Shown here piece by piece: positions 47,626-59,537 of a stretch of 64,000 nt of DNA; positions within the stretch are counted from its first letter, which is position 1, and every line of letters starts with the position of its first letter. Source of the DNA: Ornithodoros turicata (taxonomy: Eukaryota; Arthropoda; Arachnida; Ixodida; Argasidae); assembly GCF_037126465.1 (NCBI RefSeq), contig NC_088202.1, forward strand, positions 126,122,123 to 126,186,122. Reading direction: 5' to 3'. The position numbers and the translations under genes were made by a program. The notes beneath the pieces were generated by a model. That model searched no databases, was not told the DNA's origin, and was given only the letters and a program-made list of their open reading frames with translations.

Positions 47626-50600
47626 CAGAGACACGAACAGTACTGCGTCCATGAGACTAATAACTTTCAAACCATTTGCAAGATGCAGATGCAATGCAGA
47701 AGATGCACCTTGCCGATTTGCAGGGTGCATTTGCATTTGCAAGATGAAGAAGATAAACCGTAGACAGAGAGTTTATATAACGACAATAGGTCGCTGACCC
47801 TGTCAAACGGTTTTGAGACAATTACACAGGCTTTTGAGACAAATAGACAGAAAAACAGGCAACATCCACTTGGCCACGAGCAGAAACGAAAGGAGCAACA
47901 GTCTGAGTTGTTTTGGTCCTATACATAGATCCGTGCGAAATGGAAAACGATAAGAATTCATTCCTAATAATTCATGTTTTTAGAACTTTCCTTTATATAG
48001 GTCCTTCGTTATTATTGATTTGTTTCTGTTTTGCGCGCGACAAAAGGACCTGCTATTCCATGCAGTTTCTCTTCATTACTTCTCTTATATCATTTTGGCT
48101 CTCTCACAGAGGCAGACAAAGAGGGAAAGAGAGAGAGACAGAGCGGGGAAAGATTCACAAGCCCCTCCACGACGTCTGTCGTTGAGTCGATAAATTATTT
48201 GGTATAGAACAGCAACAGCAACAACAACAACATCTACATGTATGGCGATGGTATGCGGTGTATAGAGCAACAACAACAATAAATGAAGGAGAAGTGATGA
48301 TGACGTGGTGGTGTACAGAAGATTAATCGCAAAGTATACAAACTTCGCTCGTGCTTCACATCGAGTAACTTGATATCGTGCATACCAAGCTTCTATTAAA
48401 TCAACCTTGATTGATCAAAATCCATGATTGAAACTCTCGGGACAACACGAGAAGGTAAACAAGGATAACAAAACAATGGCCAGGATTTGATCTCAATAAC
48501 AACAGCAGAGTCTGACTTTGTCGTGAATTAAATCCCCACTTTTCCCTTTTTCTATCACATCACATCACAATAGCAACAGCACTATCGTTAAGTTGTTCTT
48601 TCACGTTGAATTCCCGTGTAGTGCGACACATTGCAATTCTGTAAGCCATTACGCTTTCTAATTACACCCGAGAGCCCCGTGTTCGCGTCCATTCTGAAAA
48701 TAAATGATGTCACATAGATTCACTACAAACTTTGCCTGACGAATGCAGAATCGAAACAACGAACAAGAGCAAAAGTATAAACGTGACGAAGCGCTTATCT
48801 GACCGCATAAATTAGTTCCAATCCGTTACGCACGCATATTCTTAAACTCTGCGTCGAGGCAAGGGTGCAAAGTGCGGCGTCCGCTTCCGTTTCGAGGGAA
48901 CACGATAAGGCTTCCGTGGTTGTGGTGTGTCTATGTCCGCACATCTGCACTTTTACAACGTTTTAATGCGCGCTATAAAACGGCGCCCACCTCCTCCTTA
49001 CCCAGCATGGATTCGCTAGACCGACGCTACCTTTCCTGTCTTTCACGATGTAGAGCAATAGTACAGTGCCACATTAAACGTTCCGACACATCCGTCACCT
49101 GATAACAGAGCGCTCTGTTGTTCATCAGAACGTTCATGCCGCAGTATGCACGGCGCGTAATTAGCAGGAAACTCTCGCTGATGTGAGATGGGTTGACGGA
49201 AAGTGGCTCAAATGGCTTAGGGGTGGAAAAGCTGGGCAAGTTAATAATAAACCCTGTTACATATTCAAGAGGAACGCGCGGTGGGCCCGCGATGAAAAAT
49301 TAACGGTATATTTTACGTACTTGCGCACTCAATACGCGAAGTGTCCTCTTAAGAAGTTTAGAGCTTCGACGTTAGTACTGTGTATTTTGTTACCTGCGTG
49401 GTGTTTGGTGTCTTCTGTAGTGCTCTGTTTCCAGTAAATTTTCCGTCAATCTCATTTTGTTGCAGCCAGGTCTCCACGAAATTACTGAATTGATTACAAA
49501 TGGCCTCCTGTATACGCAGCAGGACTGTGCGAATTCTGCATTTTTTCTAATACCGAAGCGAGTAAGTTACGTATCCGATTCGAAGCGAACATGGAATTCG
49601 ATATTCGAATTTTGAGTCGAAGCCGTCTCTTCAAAAAGGAATGTATTAGAATAGCGAAGATAGAAAGAGTTCCGAAGCTGGTCACGTAAGGCTGAAGACG
49701 ACACAAGACATGGTAGCACAACAAAGTGGGCCCTGCTTCATGTGTAGATCCGTATGTATATACGTACATGCCAGCGATGTGGATTTGGCGGCACAAATCG
49801 GGGCGGGGGGGATATGTTTAATGCTCAATAAAAAAAGAAAAAGAAGGAAAAAAATCGGATTCAGATCGTATCTCTGTATTACCGACAAACCACTTGTGTC
49901 GTCAAATCAAAACACTTTGAATCCTGATTTTTATTTTCTACGTTGCATCAAATGCCTTTTAAAATCCGAATTTATCAAGATGGTGCTGGTGATGTGTTAA
50001 AGAAAAAAATCAAATAGAATTCATCAAATCCGCCGCCAAATCCGAAATGTCGGCTCCCTGGGACTCCCCATATGAAAAACAGAAAAATCTAGGAATGGCT
50101 TCGAGGTGTAAAAATGACTCGGTGTCCGTTACTATTATACGAATATCTCCGACAAAAAGTAGCGGTGCATGCAGTAGGCATCTCAACTCGTACCTAGAGA
50201 AACGAACAATGAACAATAATAGGCTAATTGGGAGCTCAATGAGAGGGACGACGTAACTGGAATGTTAATGTCTAAAAGCGTAGAATGTGATGGTATTCAT
50301 AAAATAGAAATAACAACGTATCGCGCTTCAGGAACACCTGCCTCCCTCATCCTTTATAATGGTATAGACGGCGTTTGTTCTTGTTCGATAGTATTTTTTT
50401 TTTTAAATCAAAATCTATACTGTCTTGCGAGCGGGTTATACTAGCCTTGCGGCCATTGTTCGTAAGAGAGTATGCCCTTCTGACTCCAGAGGTCGAATAG
50501 GGTGCACCTTAAAAAGGTGTGCTTTTATGTTTTCCTCCAGGGTCACGAAATACAGCTGGAAACAGGTTGAATAGTATCGAAAAAGGATTACCATGCTCTC

Positions 50601-52585
50601 GCCACTACCGGAAACAGCAGTTAAACAGACAGTACGAGATCCAATCGCTGCAAAAATATCAATTGTATATGTATCGTAACATATAGTCACGGAACATGGT
50701 TGTCCGTTCGTGGGCGGAGCTGTGTATAAGTTACAAAAAAATATAAAAATATGTAATTATGCTACCATTACCGTCACACGACTTGAAAGTAATTAATTAC
50801 TGGAACTAAATAATAACTCAGTATCATCATTATCATCAGTGTCATCATCATCGAGTTGTTGCTGTTGTCTTGAAGTTACTCATAATACTGTGATTGAGCC
50901 AATTTTGATTTAGTTCTTGTTTTCATTTAGTCCATATATGCGTTTACAATGGCTACACATTACAACGTTTCCCACAAAATCATTTAAAAGAATTATTTTC
51001 TTTTTTCATGCTAGCAGTCCCATATTTAGACAAAAGACTGAACGACGTTAAGGTTTGCGTGAACAACGAATTTCCTGTCTAGAAAACGGTACTTTAGGAA
51101 ACCTCGGAAATGAAAGCAATCTAACCCTACTGTTAAATTACTACTTCTATTTAGCTAGACATATATGATATTAAACTGGTGCGTACAGACCACCATAAAT
51201 TCATTTATGAAGACAGAACGTGAAATTAAACACCGTTAACTACTGCGATGATGGTGCCACATGAACAGTTACAATTTTGTCGTCGGAGTATATGTACGTA
51301 TTACGTACTATGAACCAGTGTAGTGGATTTGGAATTCCAGATTTGATTTAAAGCCGGATTTAAATGCACATGAGAGGCATGTCTATTTGATTTGAATTAA
51401 TGGGCAGGATTTGGATTAAATCATGCTTATGCAGAGGGATTTGTATTGAATCAACAACAACAACAGATATATTCCGATGATGAAGTGGGGAGGTTTTCCA
51501 CTGGATTGAATCACTTTTCTGCAGAAGGATTTGGAATTGCTTTTTAGATTGAATCACTTTTTACACTGTGAGCTTCAAATGCACGCCCTCCATACGTATC
51601 CCAAACAGTGCACATAGTGGTCGCCACCGAAACAATGTAATGCAATACCCCTACTTCACTCAAAAGTAGCGCAATACTGGCGTCGCTACAAATTCGAAAA
51701 TTTCACTGGGTACCACAACCAAATAAAAGGAATGTAAATATTTTACTGCTATTTTCTCGCTACCTATACTCTCGGTGTTTAGGCATATCGTTGTCCAATG
51801 CATTTTGCGAAGACGGAATATTGAAATTCCTCCAATTAGTCAACATGTCGCATAAAATGCACAACAAGCTACAGCCAAGATAATAGATTAACATTACGCA
51901 GATTTTAATACCAGAATTATGATGACATTGGTGGCACTTTATGTATATGGTATGTGTAGAAAATTTATGTGCAACTAAAGCGTTGAATGAACAGCGTTGG
52001 GACAATGGTCTAGTATACCGTACCGACTGCCATGTGTGGCTCCACTGGTAAAACACCAGGAGGCGAAAAGATTTGAGTTGCGTTCGAATGAAACAAAAAG
52101 TTTCTTTTGCGGCACATGCTTGGGTGTGACTGTCGCAATAAAAGGTATAGTGCTTCAAAGCTTAGACTTCTCTGAAAGGCAGAGAGGACCCTAGTCAACT
52201 CAATCTTGACATGTGCAGAATACCTTTAGAAGAAAGTTATTGTTAGGACCTCCACAGCTATACGAACAACAGCAGAAGACAGAGAGCTGCCTCTAGAGGT
52301 GCTGAGGATGTAAGAAGTAGTGCGACACTATCTGCGCCTGAATATGACATGACAAGCACCCCCTGGCACGGCAGTTGAGATGCCGAAATTTGGAATTCTA
52401 CAAGGCCATTGCTCCTTACCAGCGCAACTTGCAAAAAACACAGCCGGCAAGAGCGACTCAGCATCCCACTTGGACTCTAGAGCTACCCCGGACTTGCATC
52501 TCCGTACCTCGAGTACCCCAACCCAAGTCTACTTTGCCCACTGCAATGCTGAGACAGCATTGTCTATCTATGACGGAGCGTCACT
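47626..52585. other. Unassigned DNA; AT-rich GGATTT repeats
   Basis: A short poly-G/GATATGTTTAATGC repeat (49,802-49,850) matches one at 34,029. CAA-rich tails occur at 48,213-48,235 and 51,452-51,466. Irregular GGATTTGNATT/GAATCA steps fill 51,335-51,575 and may be a degenerate hAT-type element. A GATGTGTACAACCTAACAA direct repeat just outside this stretch is at 47,133 and 47,172. No gene is recognised. Confidence 0.4.
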
Positions 52586-53460
52586 GTAGCAGCCATTTCC
52601 ACTGACGGATTAACGACGTCATCAGGCTCAGCATCTGCTTTTGTAGTTCCACTGCACTGGAAAGAGGGAGTGACACTACTGTCGCACACCACATCTTCAA
52701 TAACCGCCTGATTGGTAGCCATCCAGCTGGCAATACAGTACGTAGCAGCAAAACAGTCACCTGCCGATTGGATGGTATACGGCGATTCAAAAGCCGGACT
52801 TCAAGCCATGCTTTCATTCTTTGGAAATGACTGTACGAAACCAACAGTTCGGCAAATGCTCGATGAATACAAAAAATGTAGAGTCGTCGGTCACGAAGTA
52901 TCTCAGCAGTGGATTCCTGGACATGTGAGTTTATATAGGAGCGAATCAAGCTGCAGACGAACTAGCGGGCATAGCACATCTATCTTCAACGATACATCCG
53001 GTGACATACTGAAAGTCAGATGTTACATCTTTATTAAGGTCATTGTCGCAGGAAATGTGCAGACGGCGAATGGGTACAACTTCAGAGTGATTCGTCGCTG
53101 CCACATCGCATAGATCCGGAGCTAAGGTTGTGTTCCATCTACTTTACCGCGCTCTGTTCAGACATTTTTACACCGGTGTCAGTTGTACGGGCCTGATGGG
53201 CGTCATTTTCTCCATACGGAAGTGCCGACTCATCGTCGGTTTGTACAACGGTAGAGGATAGTGAGCATATAATAATGCACTGCACTAGTTATGCATCACG
53301 AAGAGCAACCCTGAAAGCTACACTTGATCGACTAGACAACAGGGTCTTCGATATAGTGAGGCTGTTTGGACTTTGGACACCGAACATGAGGGATGCTGCC
53401 TTGTCAAATTTGTTCAGAGCTGTGGGATGGATACGTCCTTCTAGGCTCCTCTGTGCATGA
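52586..53460 (+). pseudogene. LINE RNase H and C-terminal fragment
   Basis: The frame from 52,586 reads VAAISTDG, the first catalytic Asp of RNase H, then GSASAFVVP and HTTSS. At 52,709-52,711 a TGA stands where the catalytic Glu of AEL should be. It resumes LVAIQLAIQYV, then VYGDSKAG with the second Asp, and WIPGHVS. A frameshift near 52,935 moves GANQAADELAGIAHL, with the fourth catalytic Asp, to another frame. From about 53,224 a frame reads TVEDSEHIIMHC followed by SYASRRATLKATLDRL and ends RPSRLLCA, the usual C-terminal zinc-knuckle tail. Jockey/I-group LINEs have this order. Several disablements show it is dead. Confidence 0.85.
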
Positions 53461-53925
53461 TCTTGGGATATGTGTGAATAGTGGACTTCTGAATAGTGGA
53501 TTTCTGAATAGTGAACATATGAATAGTGGACTACTGAACAGTGAATATCGAACTTGTGAATAGTGAACTTGCGAGCAGAGCACCTGAGAAGCAGGGGAGT
53601 AGCAGTTTTTTTGTTTGTTTGTTTTTTTGTGGGGGGGGGATAATTTATGTTTATGTTGTTGTCGTTTGAACTGGCAGAACACGTCGGGGGACGAGTTCAA
53701 TTTCTCCTCTTCTACTTCTTACAAACAAGCAAGCTATGAACAATGCTAAAGTTTCCATAACCTATAGACGGGATAATGGTATCAGATAAGAAATGGTATT
53801 CTCCCGTATCTTTAGATAAAGGGGAAATTTTTACCTAAAATAGAAGACAAAGTACCAGGAAACGTACATTAATGATGATGATGATTCGCGTTTTAATGGC
53901 GCACGGACAACTATAAGGTCATAGA
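53461..53925. other. Unassigned DNA with GAATAGTG repeats
   Basis: Just after the LINE fragment, the motif GAATAGTGGA/GAATAGTGAAC recurs at 53,475-53,570 about seven times with irregular spacing. A GT/poly-G run lies at 53,608-53,640 and a GATGATGATGATG run near 53,873-53,886. Confidence 0.5.
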
Positions 53926-54253
53926 AATGTACAGTAAAGTACTGGTCACGTGCAGAGTAAATTTAGTCTGTATCGATTGCATTACACAGTCCCTTTTGGT
54001 GGGGACAGAATGTGCGAAGTAGAAAGGCACAGACCAAACGGCGAGTAATTTTGTTTAGGTTGGCATTTTTTGTATTGCATTAAATTATTGTATTGTATTA
54101 AATGTACAGTAAAGTACTGGTCACGTGCAGAGTAAATTTAGTCTGTATCGATTGCATTACACAGTCCCTTTTGGTGGGGACAGAATGTGCGAAGTAGAAA
54201 GGCACAGACCAAACGGCGAGTAATTTTGTTTAGGTTGGCATTTTTTGTATTGC
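53926..54253. repeat. Exact 175-bp tandem duplication
   Basis: The segment from 53,926 is repeated from 54,101, an offset of 175 bp. The 153 bp shared (starting AATGTACAGTAAAGTACTGG) appear identical by eye. The 22-bp linker is AT-rich. An identical tandem pair is either a recent duplication or an assembly artefact. It lies immediately outside the giant inverted-repeat element. Confidence 0.85.
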
Positions 54254-54284
54254 CAGAAGCTTGACGAAGCTCGACTACAGTATT

Positions 54285-54490
54285 CGTCGCTCATTTTAAT
54301 CCATTGGTCACTGAATTTGTACCCTGCGCTACCCAATTTAATCCATGGATCAACCAACTTAACCAAAGCGCTATCTAATGTAGTCCCCAAGCGTTATCAA
54401 GTTAAATCCATCGGTCAACCAATTTAATACAAGTGCACATAATTGTATAATCCAGCTTTTAATGACTGCAATAACGATGCAAATATCAGG
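54285..54490 (-). repeat. Left inverted flank of satellite element
   Basis: The outer edge is CGCTCATTTTAATCCATTGG. Its reverse complement, diverged at roughly one base in five, occurs at 61,300-61,472. The shared tracts include TTAAATTGGGTAGC/TTAAATTGAGTAGC, CAGTGACCAATGG and ATATTTGCA. Similarity extends for roughly 190 bp with gaps. It lies just left of the satellite array. Confidence 0.65.
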
Positions 54491-55320
54491 ATTACTGCCT
54501 TACTCCTACTCGGCTTTTTATGCTGAGACTCTAAACGTTGTAACAGCGTTATTCATGACCACTGTCGTCATTATGACTTCGTGACTATTTCTACGACACT
54601 GTTATAACTTCCATTTGTGCAGTAAACAGGTTTCAAACAGTGTCCTATACGGTGTTTTATGCTACTGTTGGTCATTATGACATTTCATGACTATTTTCAT
54701 GATATGTCTCACAATTCGCCTTTCGCTAACTACCTCTGCATATGGTCCAGACAGTATCATACGGCGTTTTATGACCACTGCTGGTCATTTTGACATTTCA
54801 TGACTACCTTCATGATAGTCTCATAATTCGCCTTTCGCTCAGTACCCATGCACATGGTTCAAACAGTGTCATACGGCGTTTTATCACCACTGCTGTTCAT
54901 TACGGCATTTCAACACCATTGTTATGACCCGTCTCACAATTCGCCTTTCGCTCACAACTACTGCATATGGTTCAGACGTGTCATACGGCGTTTTATCCCC
55001 ACCGCTAGTCATTATGACATTTGATGAGTATTTTCATGATACATCTCATAATTTGCCTTTCGCCTCTAGTCCAAGCAGTGTCATACGGCGTTTTATCACC
55101 ATGGCTGGTTCTTATGACAGCTCATGACTATTTTCATGACACGTCTCATAATTCGCCTTTAGCTCACTACCCCTGCATATGGTCCAAGAAGTGTCATATG
55201 GCGTTTTATAACCACTGCAGGTCATTATGACATTTCATTACTATTTTCATTACACGTCTTATAATCCGCCATTCGCTCACTACAACTGATTGAAGCAGTG
55301 TCATACGACGTTTTATGACC

Positions 55321-55470
55321 TCTTCGCATCTCCACCCTTCATCCTCTATCCTACATCGGTCTTTCATTTTTTTTTTTTTTTGCTATAGTCGTGACGACGC
55401 CCACTTCTGTGTGGCCAACAACGACGGTCCGACCTTGCCATTCATTACCCCCCCACACACACACGCACAC
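55321..55470. mobile_element. 150-bp insertion inside a satellite monomer
   Basis: The monomer is interrupted after GTTTTATGACC and resumes at GACCACTGCTGG, leaving GACC on both sides as a possible 4-bp duplication. The insert has a T-run at 55,369-55,381 and a CA microsatellite at its right end. No family is recognised. Confidence 0.55.
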
Positions 55471-56212
55471 GACCACTGCTGGACATTACATTTCATAACC
55501 ATTGTCAGGATATGACTCATAAATTGTCCTTCGCTCACTACCCCTGGTTTCAGCAGTATCATACGGCGTTTTATCACCACTGGTGGTCATTATGACATTT
55601 CATGGCTCCACGACACGTCTCATAATTCACATTTCGCTCGCAACCCCTGGTTCAGAGACTACCGTACGGCGTTTCTTCACCACCCCTGTTCATTATGACA
55701 TTTCATGACTGCCTTCATGCTAAGTCTCATAATTCGAATTTCGCTCACTACCCCTGGTTCAAGCATGCCGTGTCATACGGCGTTTTATCACCACTGCTGG
55801 TCATTATCACATTTCATGACTATATTCGTGATACGTCTCATAATTCGCCTTTCGCCCCTGGTTCAAACAGTGTCTAGGCGTTTTATCGCCACTGCGGGTC
55901 ATTATTACACTTCATGACTATTTTCATGATAATTCGACTTTCGCTTACTACCGCTGCATACGGTTCAGAGAGTGTCATACGACGTTTTATGACCACTGCT
56001 GGTCATTCTGGCATTGCATGACGATTTTAATGATATGTCTCCTAATTCGCCTTTTCCTCACTACTCCTGCTTTAAACGGTGTCATACGGCATTTTATCAC
56101 CACTGCTGGTCATTATGGCAGTTCGTGACTGTTTTCATCGTAGGTCCCATAATTCCTCTATCCCGCCTGGTTCAAACATGTCTACGGCGTTTTATTACCA
56201 CTGCTGGTCATT

Positions 56213-58753
56213 ATGACACTTCATGACTATTTTCATGATACCTCTCATAATTCGTCTTTCGCTCACTACCGCTGCATACGGTTCAAAGAGTGTCATACGG
56301 CGTTTTATGACCACTGCTGGTCATTATGGCAGTTCGTGACTGTTTTCATCGTAGGTCCCATAATTCCTCTATCGCCCCTGGTTCAAACATGTCTACGGCG
56401 TTTTATTACCACTGCTGGTCATTATGACACTTCATGACTATTTTCATGATACCTCTCATAATTCGTCTTTCGCTCACTACCGCTGCATACGGTTCAAAGA
56501 GTGTCATATGGCGTTTTATGACCACTGCTGGTCATTATGGAATTTCATGACGATTTTCTTGATATGTCTGATAATTCGCCTCTTCCTCACTACTCCTGCT
56601 TTAAACGGTGCGATACGGCATTTTATCACCACTGCTGGTCATTATGGCAGTTCGTGACTGTTTTCATCGTAGGTCCCATAATTCCTCTATCACGCCTGGT
56701 TCAAACATGTCTACGGCGTTTTATTACCACTGCTGGTCATTATGACACTTCATGACTATTTTCATGATACCTCTCATAATTCGTCTTTCGCTCACTACCG
56801 CTGCATACGGTTCAAAGAGTGTCATACGGCGTTTTATGACCACTGCTGGTCATTATGGAATTTCATGACGATTTTCTTGATATGTCTGATAATTCGCCTT
56901 TTCCTCACTACTCCTGCTTTAAACGGTGCGATACGGCATTTTATCACCACTGCTGGTCATTATGGCAGTTCGTGACTGTTTTCATCATAGGTCCCATAAT
57001 TCCTCTATCCCGCCTGGTTCAAACATGTCTACGGCGTTTTATTACCACTGCTGGTCATTATGACACTTCATGACTATTTTCATGATACCTCTCATAATTC
57101 GTCTTTCGCTCACTACCGCTGCATACGGTTCAAAGAGTGTCATACGGCGTTTTATGACCACTGCTGGTCATTATGGCAGTTCGTGACTGTTTTCATCGTA
57201 GGTCCCATAATTCCTCTATCGCCCCTGGTTCAAACATGTCTACGGCGTTTTATTACCACTGCTGGTCATTATGACACTTCATGACTATTTTCATGATACC
57301 TCTCATAATTCGTCTTTCGCTCACTACCGCTGCATACGGTTCAAAGAGTGTCATATGGCGTTTTATGACCACTGCTGGTCATTATGGAATTTCATGACGA
57401 TTTTCTTGATATGTCTGATAATTCGCCTTTTCCTCACTACTCCTGCTTTAAACGGTGCGATACGGCATTTTATCACCACTGTTGGTCATTATGGCAGTTC
57501 GTGACTGTTTTCATCGTAGGTCCCATAATTCCTCTATCACGCCTGGTTCGAACATGTCTACGGCGTTTTATTACCACTGCTGGTCATTATGACACTTCAT
57601 GACTATTTTCATGATACCTCTCATAATTCGTCTTTCGCTCACTACCGCTGCATACGGTTCAAAGAGTGTCATACGGCGTTTTGTGACCACTGCTGGTCAT
57701 TATGGAATTTCATGACGATTTTCTTGATATGTCTGATAATTCGCCTTTTCCTCACTACTCCTGCTTTAAACGGTGCGATACGGCATTTTATCACCACTGC
57801 TGGTCATTATGGCAGTTCGTGACTGTTTTCATCGTAGGTCCCATAATTCCTCTATCCCGCCTGGTTCAAACATGTCTACGGCGTTTTATTACCACTGCTG
57901 GTCATTATGACACTTCATGACTATTTTCATGATACCTCTCATAATTCGTCTTTCGCTCACTACCGCTGCATACGGTTCAAAGAGTGTCATACGGCGTTTT
58001 ATGACCACTGCTGGTCATTATGGCAGTTCGTGACTGTTTTCATCGTAGGTCCCATAATTCCTCTATCGCCCCTGGTTCAAACATGTCTACGGCGTTTTAT
58101 TACCACTGCTGGTCATTATGACACTTCATGACTATTTTCATGATACCTCTCATAATTCGTCTTTCGCTCACTACCGCTGCATACGGTTCAAAGAGTGTCA
58201 TATGGCGTTTTATGACCACTGCTGGTCATTATGGAATTTCATGACGATTTTCTTGATATGTCTGATAATTCGCCTTTTCCTCACTACTCCTGCTTTAAAC
58301 GGTGCGATACGGCATTTTATCACCACTGCTGGTCATTATGGCAGTTCGTGACTGTTTTCATCGTAGGTCCCATAATTCCTCTATCACGCCTGGTTCGAAC
58401 ATGTCTACGGCGTTTTATTACCACTGCTGGTCATTATGACACTTCATGACTATTTTCATGATACCTCTCATAATTCGTCTTTCGCTCACTACCGCTGCAT
58501 ACGGTTCAAAGAGTGTCATACGGCGTTTTATGACCACTGCTGGTCATTATAGAATTTCATGACGATTTTCTTGATATGTCTGATAATTCGCCTTTTCCTC
58601 ACTACTCCTGCTTTAAACGGTGCGATACGGCATTTTATCACCACTGCTGGTCATTATGGCAGTTCGTGACTGTTTTCATCGTAGGTCCCATAATTCCTCT
58701 ATCACCCCTGGTTCAAACATGTCTACGGCGTTTTATTACCACTGCTGGTCATT
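56213..58753 (+). repeat. Three 847-bp higher-order repeats
   Basis: Copies span 56,213-57,059, 57,060-57,906 and 57,907-58,753. Each contains eight monomers with the spacing order 113, 98, 113, 107, 98, 113, 107, 98 (sum 847). Equivalent positions in the three copies are nearly identical by eye, while neighbouring monomers differ clearly. That is the signature of recent unequal exchange on an 8-mer. Confidence 0.9.
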
Positions 58754-58996
58754 ATGACATTTCATTACTATTTTCATGATACGGCGCATAATTCGACTTT
58801 TGCTCGCTACCCCTGGTTCAAGCAGTGCCATACGGCGTTCTATGACTACTGCTGGTCATTATGACAGTTCATGACTATTTTCATGATGCGTCTCATAATT
58901 GGCCTTTCGCTCACTACCCCTGGTTTAAGAAGAGTAATACAGCGTTTTATCACCACTGCTGGCCATTATGACATTTCATGAGTATTTTCATGATAC

Positions 58997-59180
58997 GTCT
59001 CATAACTCAAAGCAAAAAAACGGGCGTGTTGGTGTTGATCTTACACGATGAACTTGCACTTGGGACGGGACAGAGAGAAGAGACGATAGGACAGGTGCAG
59101 GACAGGACTAGTACCTGTCCTGTCGTCTCTTCTCTCTGTCCCGTTCCCAGTGCTAGATCATCATGCAAGGTCTCATAATT
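58997..59180. mobile_element. Palindromic insertion in the satellite
   Basis: The satellite is interrupted at 59,008-59,169 and flanked by GTCTCATAACT / GTCTCATAATT (11 bp, one mismatch). A 31-nt one-sided tail (59,008-59,038) precedes inverted arms built around GGGACGGGACAGAGAGAAG and its diverged complement, meeting near 59,110. The architecture matches the Penelope-like insertions at 6.2 and 22.8 kb. Confidence 0.65.
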
Positions 59181-59537
59181 AGTCTTTTGCTCACTACCCC
59201 TGCATATGATTCAAACAGTGTCATAAGGAGTATTATGATCTCTGCTGGTCATTATGACATTTCGCGACTATTTTCATGATACGTCTCATAATTCGCCTTG
59301 CGCTCACTAACCCTAGCTGGATCAAACAGTCTCTCATTGCGTTTTATCATCATTGCTGGTCGTATGACACTGCATGACTATTTTCACAGTACGTTTCATA
59401 ATTCACCTTTGGCTCACCACCCCTGGTTCAAACAGTGTCATACGGCGTTATATCATCACTGCTGCTCATTGCAGTTAAGAAGTATTTTCAAGATGCGTCT
59501 CATGACTCGCCTTTCTCTGATTACCCCTGTTTCAAAC

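Larger units (their letters stand above)
54545..59537 (+). repeat. ~107-bp satellite array, plus orientation
   Basis: About 45 monomers share CTGCTGGTCATTATGACATT, TTTCATGATACGTCTCATAA and TCGCTCACTACCCCTGGTTC. Monomer lengths cluster at 98, 107 and 113 bp. Divergence is greatest at both ends and lowest at 56.2-58.75 kb, where higher-order organisation exists. Open frames occur in most monomers (for example HYDTS endings), but they follow the repeat period and overlap, so I do not call genes. Two insertions interrupt the array, at 55,321 and 59,008. Confidence 0.95.

Noticed and set aside
48730..48765. CTGACGA followed by CGAAAC
   Set aside because: No helix II between the boxes and no helix I.
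49070..49105. GGAACGTTTAA on the minus strand near a TGACGGA
   Set aside because: Resembles the 6.2-kb motif by ending only. There is no pairing stem or inverted arm.
55695..58779. Many overlapping 60-77 codon frames ending HYDTS or HYGSS
   Set aside because: They follow the satellite period, recur in every monomer and overlap in two frames. They are repeat artefacts, not genes.
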